Assembly (NCBI GenBank): GCA_017396845.1
Contig: JAFQKQ010000055.1
Coordinates: 34,606-98,605 of the forward strand
Direction of reading: 5' to 3'
Length of the DNA: 64,000 bases
Origin: Clostridia bacterium
GTDB taxonomy: Bacteria > Bacillota > Clostridia > Christensenellales > Aristaeellaceae
Positions 63,782 to 64,000 of this stretch are shown here, piece after piece; within the stretch, counting starts at the first letter, position 1, and each line of letters opens with the position of its first letter. A model generated the notes under the pieces. It saw nothing but the letters and a program-made list of their open reading frames with translations, did not search any database and was not told where the DNA came from. The translations under genes were made by a program, and so were the position numbers.

Positions 63782-64000
63782 TCAGGCGCTTCGCTGTGCA
63801 TGGACTGCATCGTTTAGCAGACCTTGCAGCAGCTGCTGAACCAATTCGGGATTCTGCTGAAGTTTTTGCAGGATAATTGTCTTGTCGTCGTCCGCTAAAC
63901 TTTGATTTAGCTGGCCCGGATAGAAGCTCGCTTCCACCATTTTTGCCAGCGCACGTTTTTCAGTGTCCAATGCCTCGTTGTAATTGTGCATGAGCACTTC
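63782..64000 (-). CDS. C-terminal part of an unidentified protein (partial)
   Basis: 73 codons open to the window edge. The protein is helical, rich in Gln/Leu (KLQQNPELVQQLLQGLL) with no signature I can name. The frame runs toward the tRNA-Thr terminator on the opposite strand. Codon choice and the A/T level look unlike the neighbouring genes, which would fit an integrated element beside the tRNA, but the window is too short to decide. Confidence 0.5.
   Translation of the reverse strand, partial: EVLMHNYNEALDTEKRALAKMVEASFYPGQLNQSLADDDKTIILQKLQQNPELVQQLLQGLLNDAVHAQRSA

Overview
The window is a gene-dense piece of a Gram-positive, probably spore-forming member of the class Clostridia. The evidence is strong AGGAGG-type ribosome sites, TTG/GTG/ATG starts, sigma-A promoters with 17-bp spacers, a T-box leader, a CIRCE operator, BofA, a CotF-type coat protein with a small partner, the ireB-ruvX-DUF1292 block, a HelD helicase and an acetate kinase. 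The sequence alone does not justify a genus name. About 50 protein genes, one tRNA and one clear pseudogene can be supported. No CRISPR array, rRNA, insertion sequence or complete prophage was seen.

Layout. (1) 1-8.7 kb: the 3' part of a de novo purine operon: purF end, purM, purN, a PurO-like IMP cyclohydrolase, a stand-alone AICAR transformylase, purD and a fused purL-purQ. It is translationally coupled through ATGA/GTGA overlaps and closed by a strong terminator. The usual bifunctional PurH is replaced by two separate genes. (2) 9-10.2 kb: an orphan URO-D family enzyme. (3) 10.3-18.7 kb: cell-envelope proteins. One is a secreted nine-SH3b, two-PG-binding, NlpC/P60 hydrolase. Next is a HAD phosphatase-thymidylate kinase fusion, followed 3 bp later by a 1279-aa membrane protein whose cytoplasmic part looks like a zinc ribbon plus the remnant of a kinase N-lobe, with many SH3b and PG-binding modules outside. 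(4) 18.8-24 kb: HelD, an XpaC-like membrane protein and htpG under a perfect CIRCE. (5) 24.3-31.6 kb: an XRE-type HTH protein with pentapeptide and 'APF' helical repeats, bofA behind an RBS-sequestering hairpin, a PH-domain protein, a Na/Pi cotransporter, a mutarotase and dus. (6) 31.6-37.5 kb: an amidohydrolase, two coat-type proteins, and a two-component system with two accessory exported proteins. Two promoters in this block share a direct-repeat box that I infer to be the response regulator's site. (7) 37.7-41.9 kb: class A PBP, a YdcF/SanA-like protein and a Sel1-repeat membrane protein. (8) 42-48.2 kb: pheST with its T-box leader, a ruvX-DUF1292 fusion, ireB and acetate kinase. (9) 48.3-55.8 kb: nitroreductase, GNAT acetyltransferase, a sugar-oxidoreductase/kinase operon, nagA-rnz and a nucleoside phosphorylase. 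(10) 56-59.7 kb: a polar amino-acid ABC transporter with a tandemly duplicated binding protein and a permease that carries its own degenerate binding domain. (11) 59.9-63.3 kb: a GH38 alpha-mannosidase followed by a decayed Gfo/Idh pseudogene. (12) tRNA-Thr(GGT) and the tail of an unidentified gene at the right edge, which may be the end of an integrated element.

Functional themes are purine and nucleotide supply, peptidoglycan-associated surface proteins, sporulation/coat functions, and use of sugars and amino acids. The best candidates for undescribed biology are the pseudokinase-SH3b surface protein with its HAD-Tmk partner, the HTH-APF-repeat protein, and the two-promoter regulon of the orphan two-component system.
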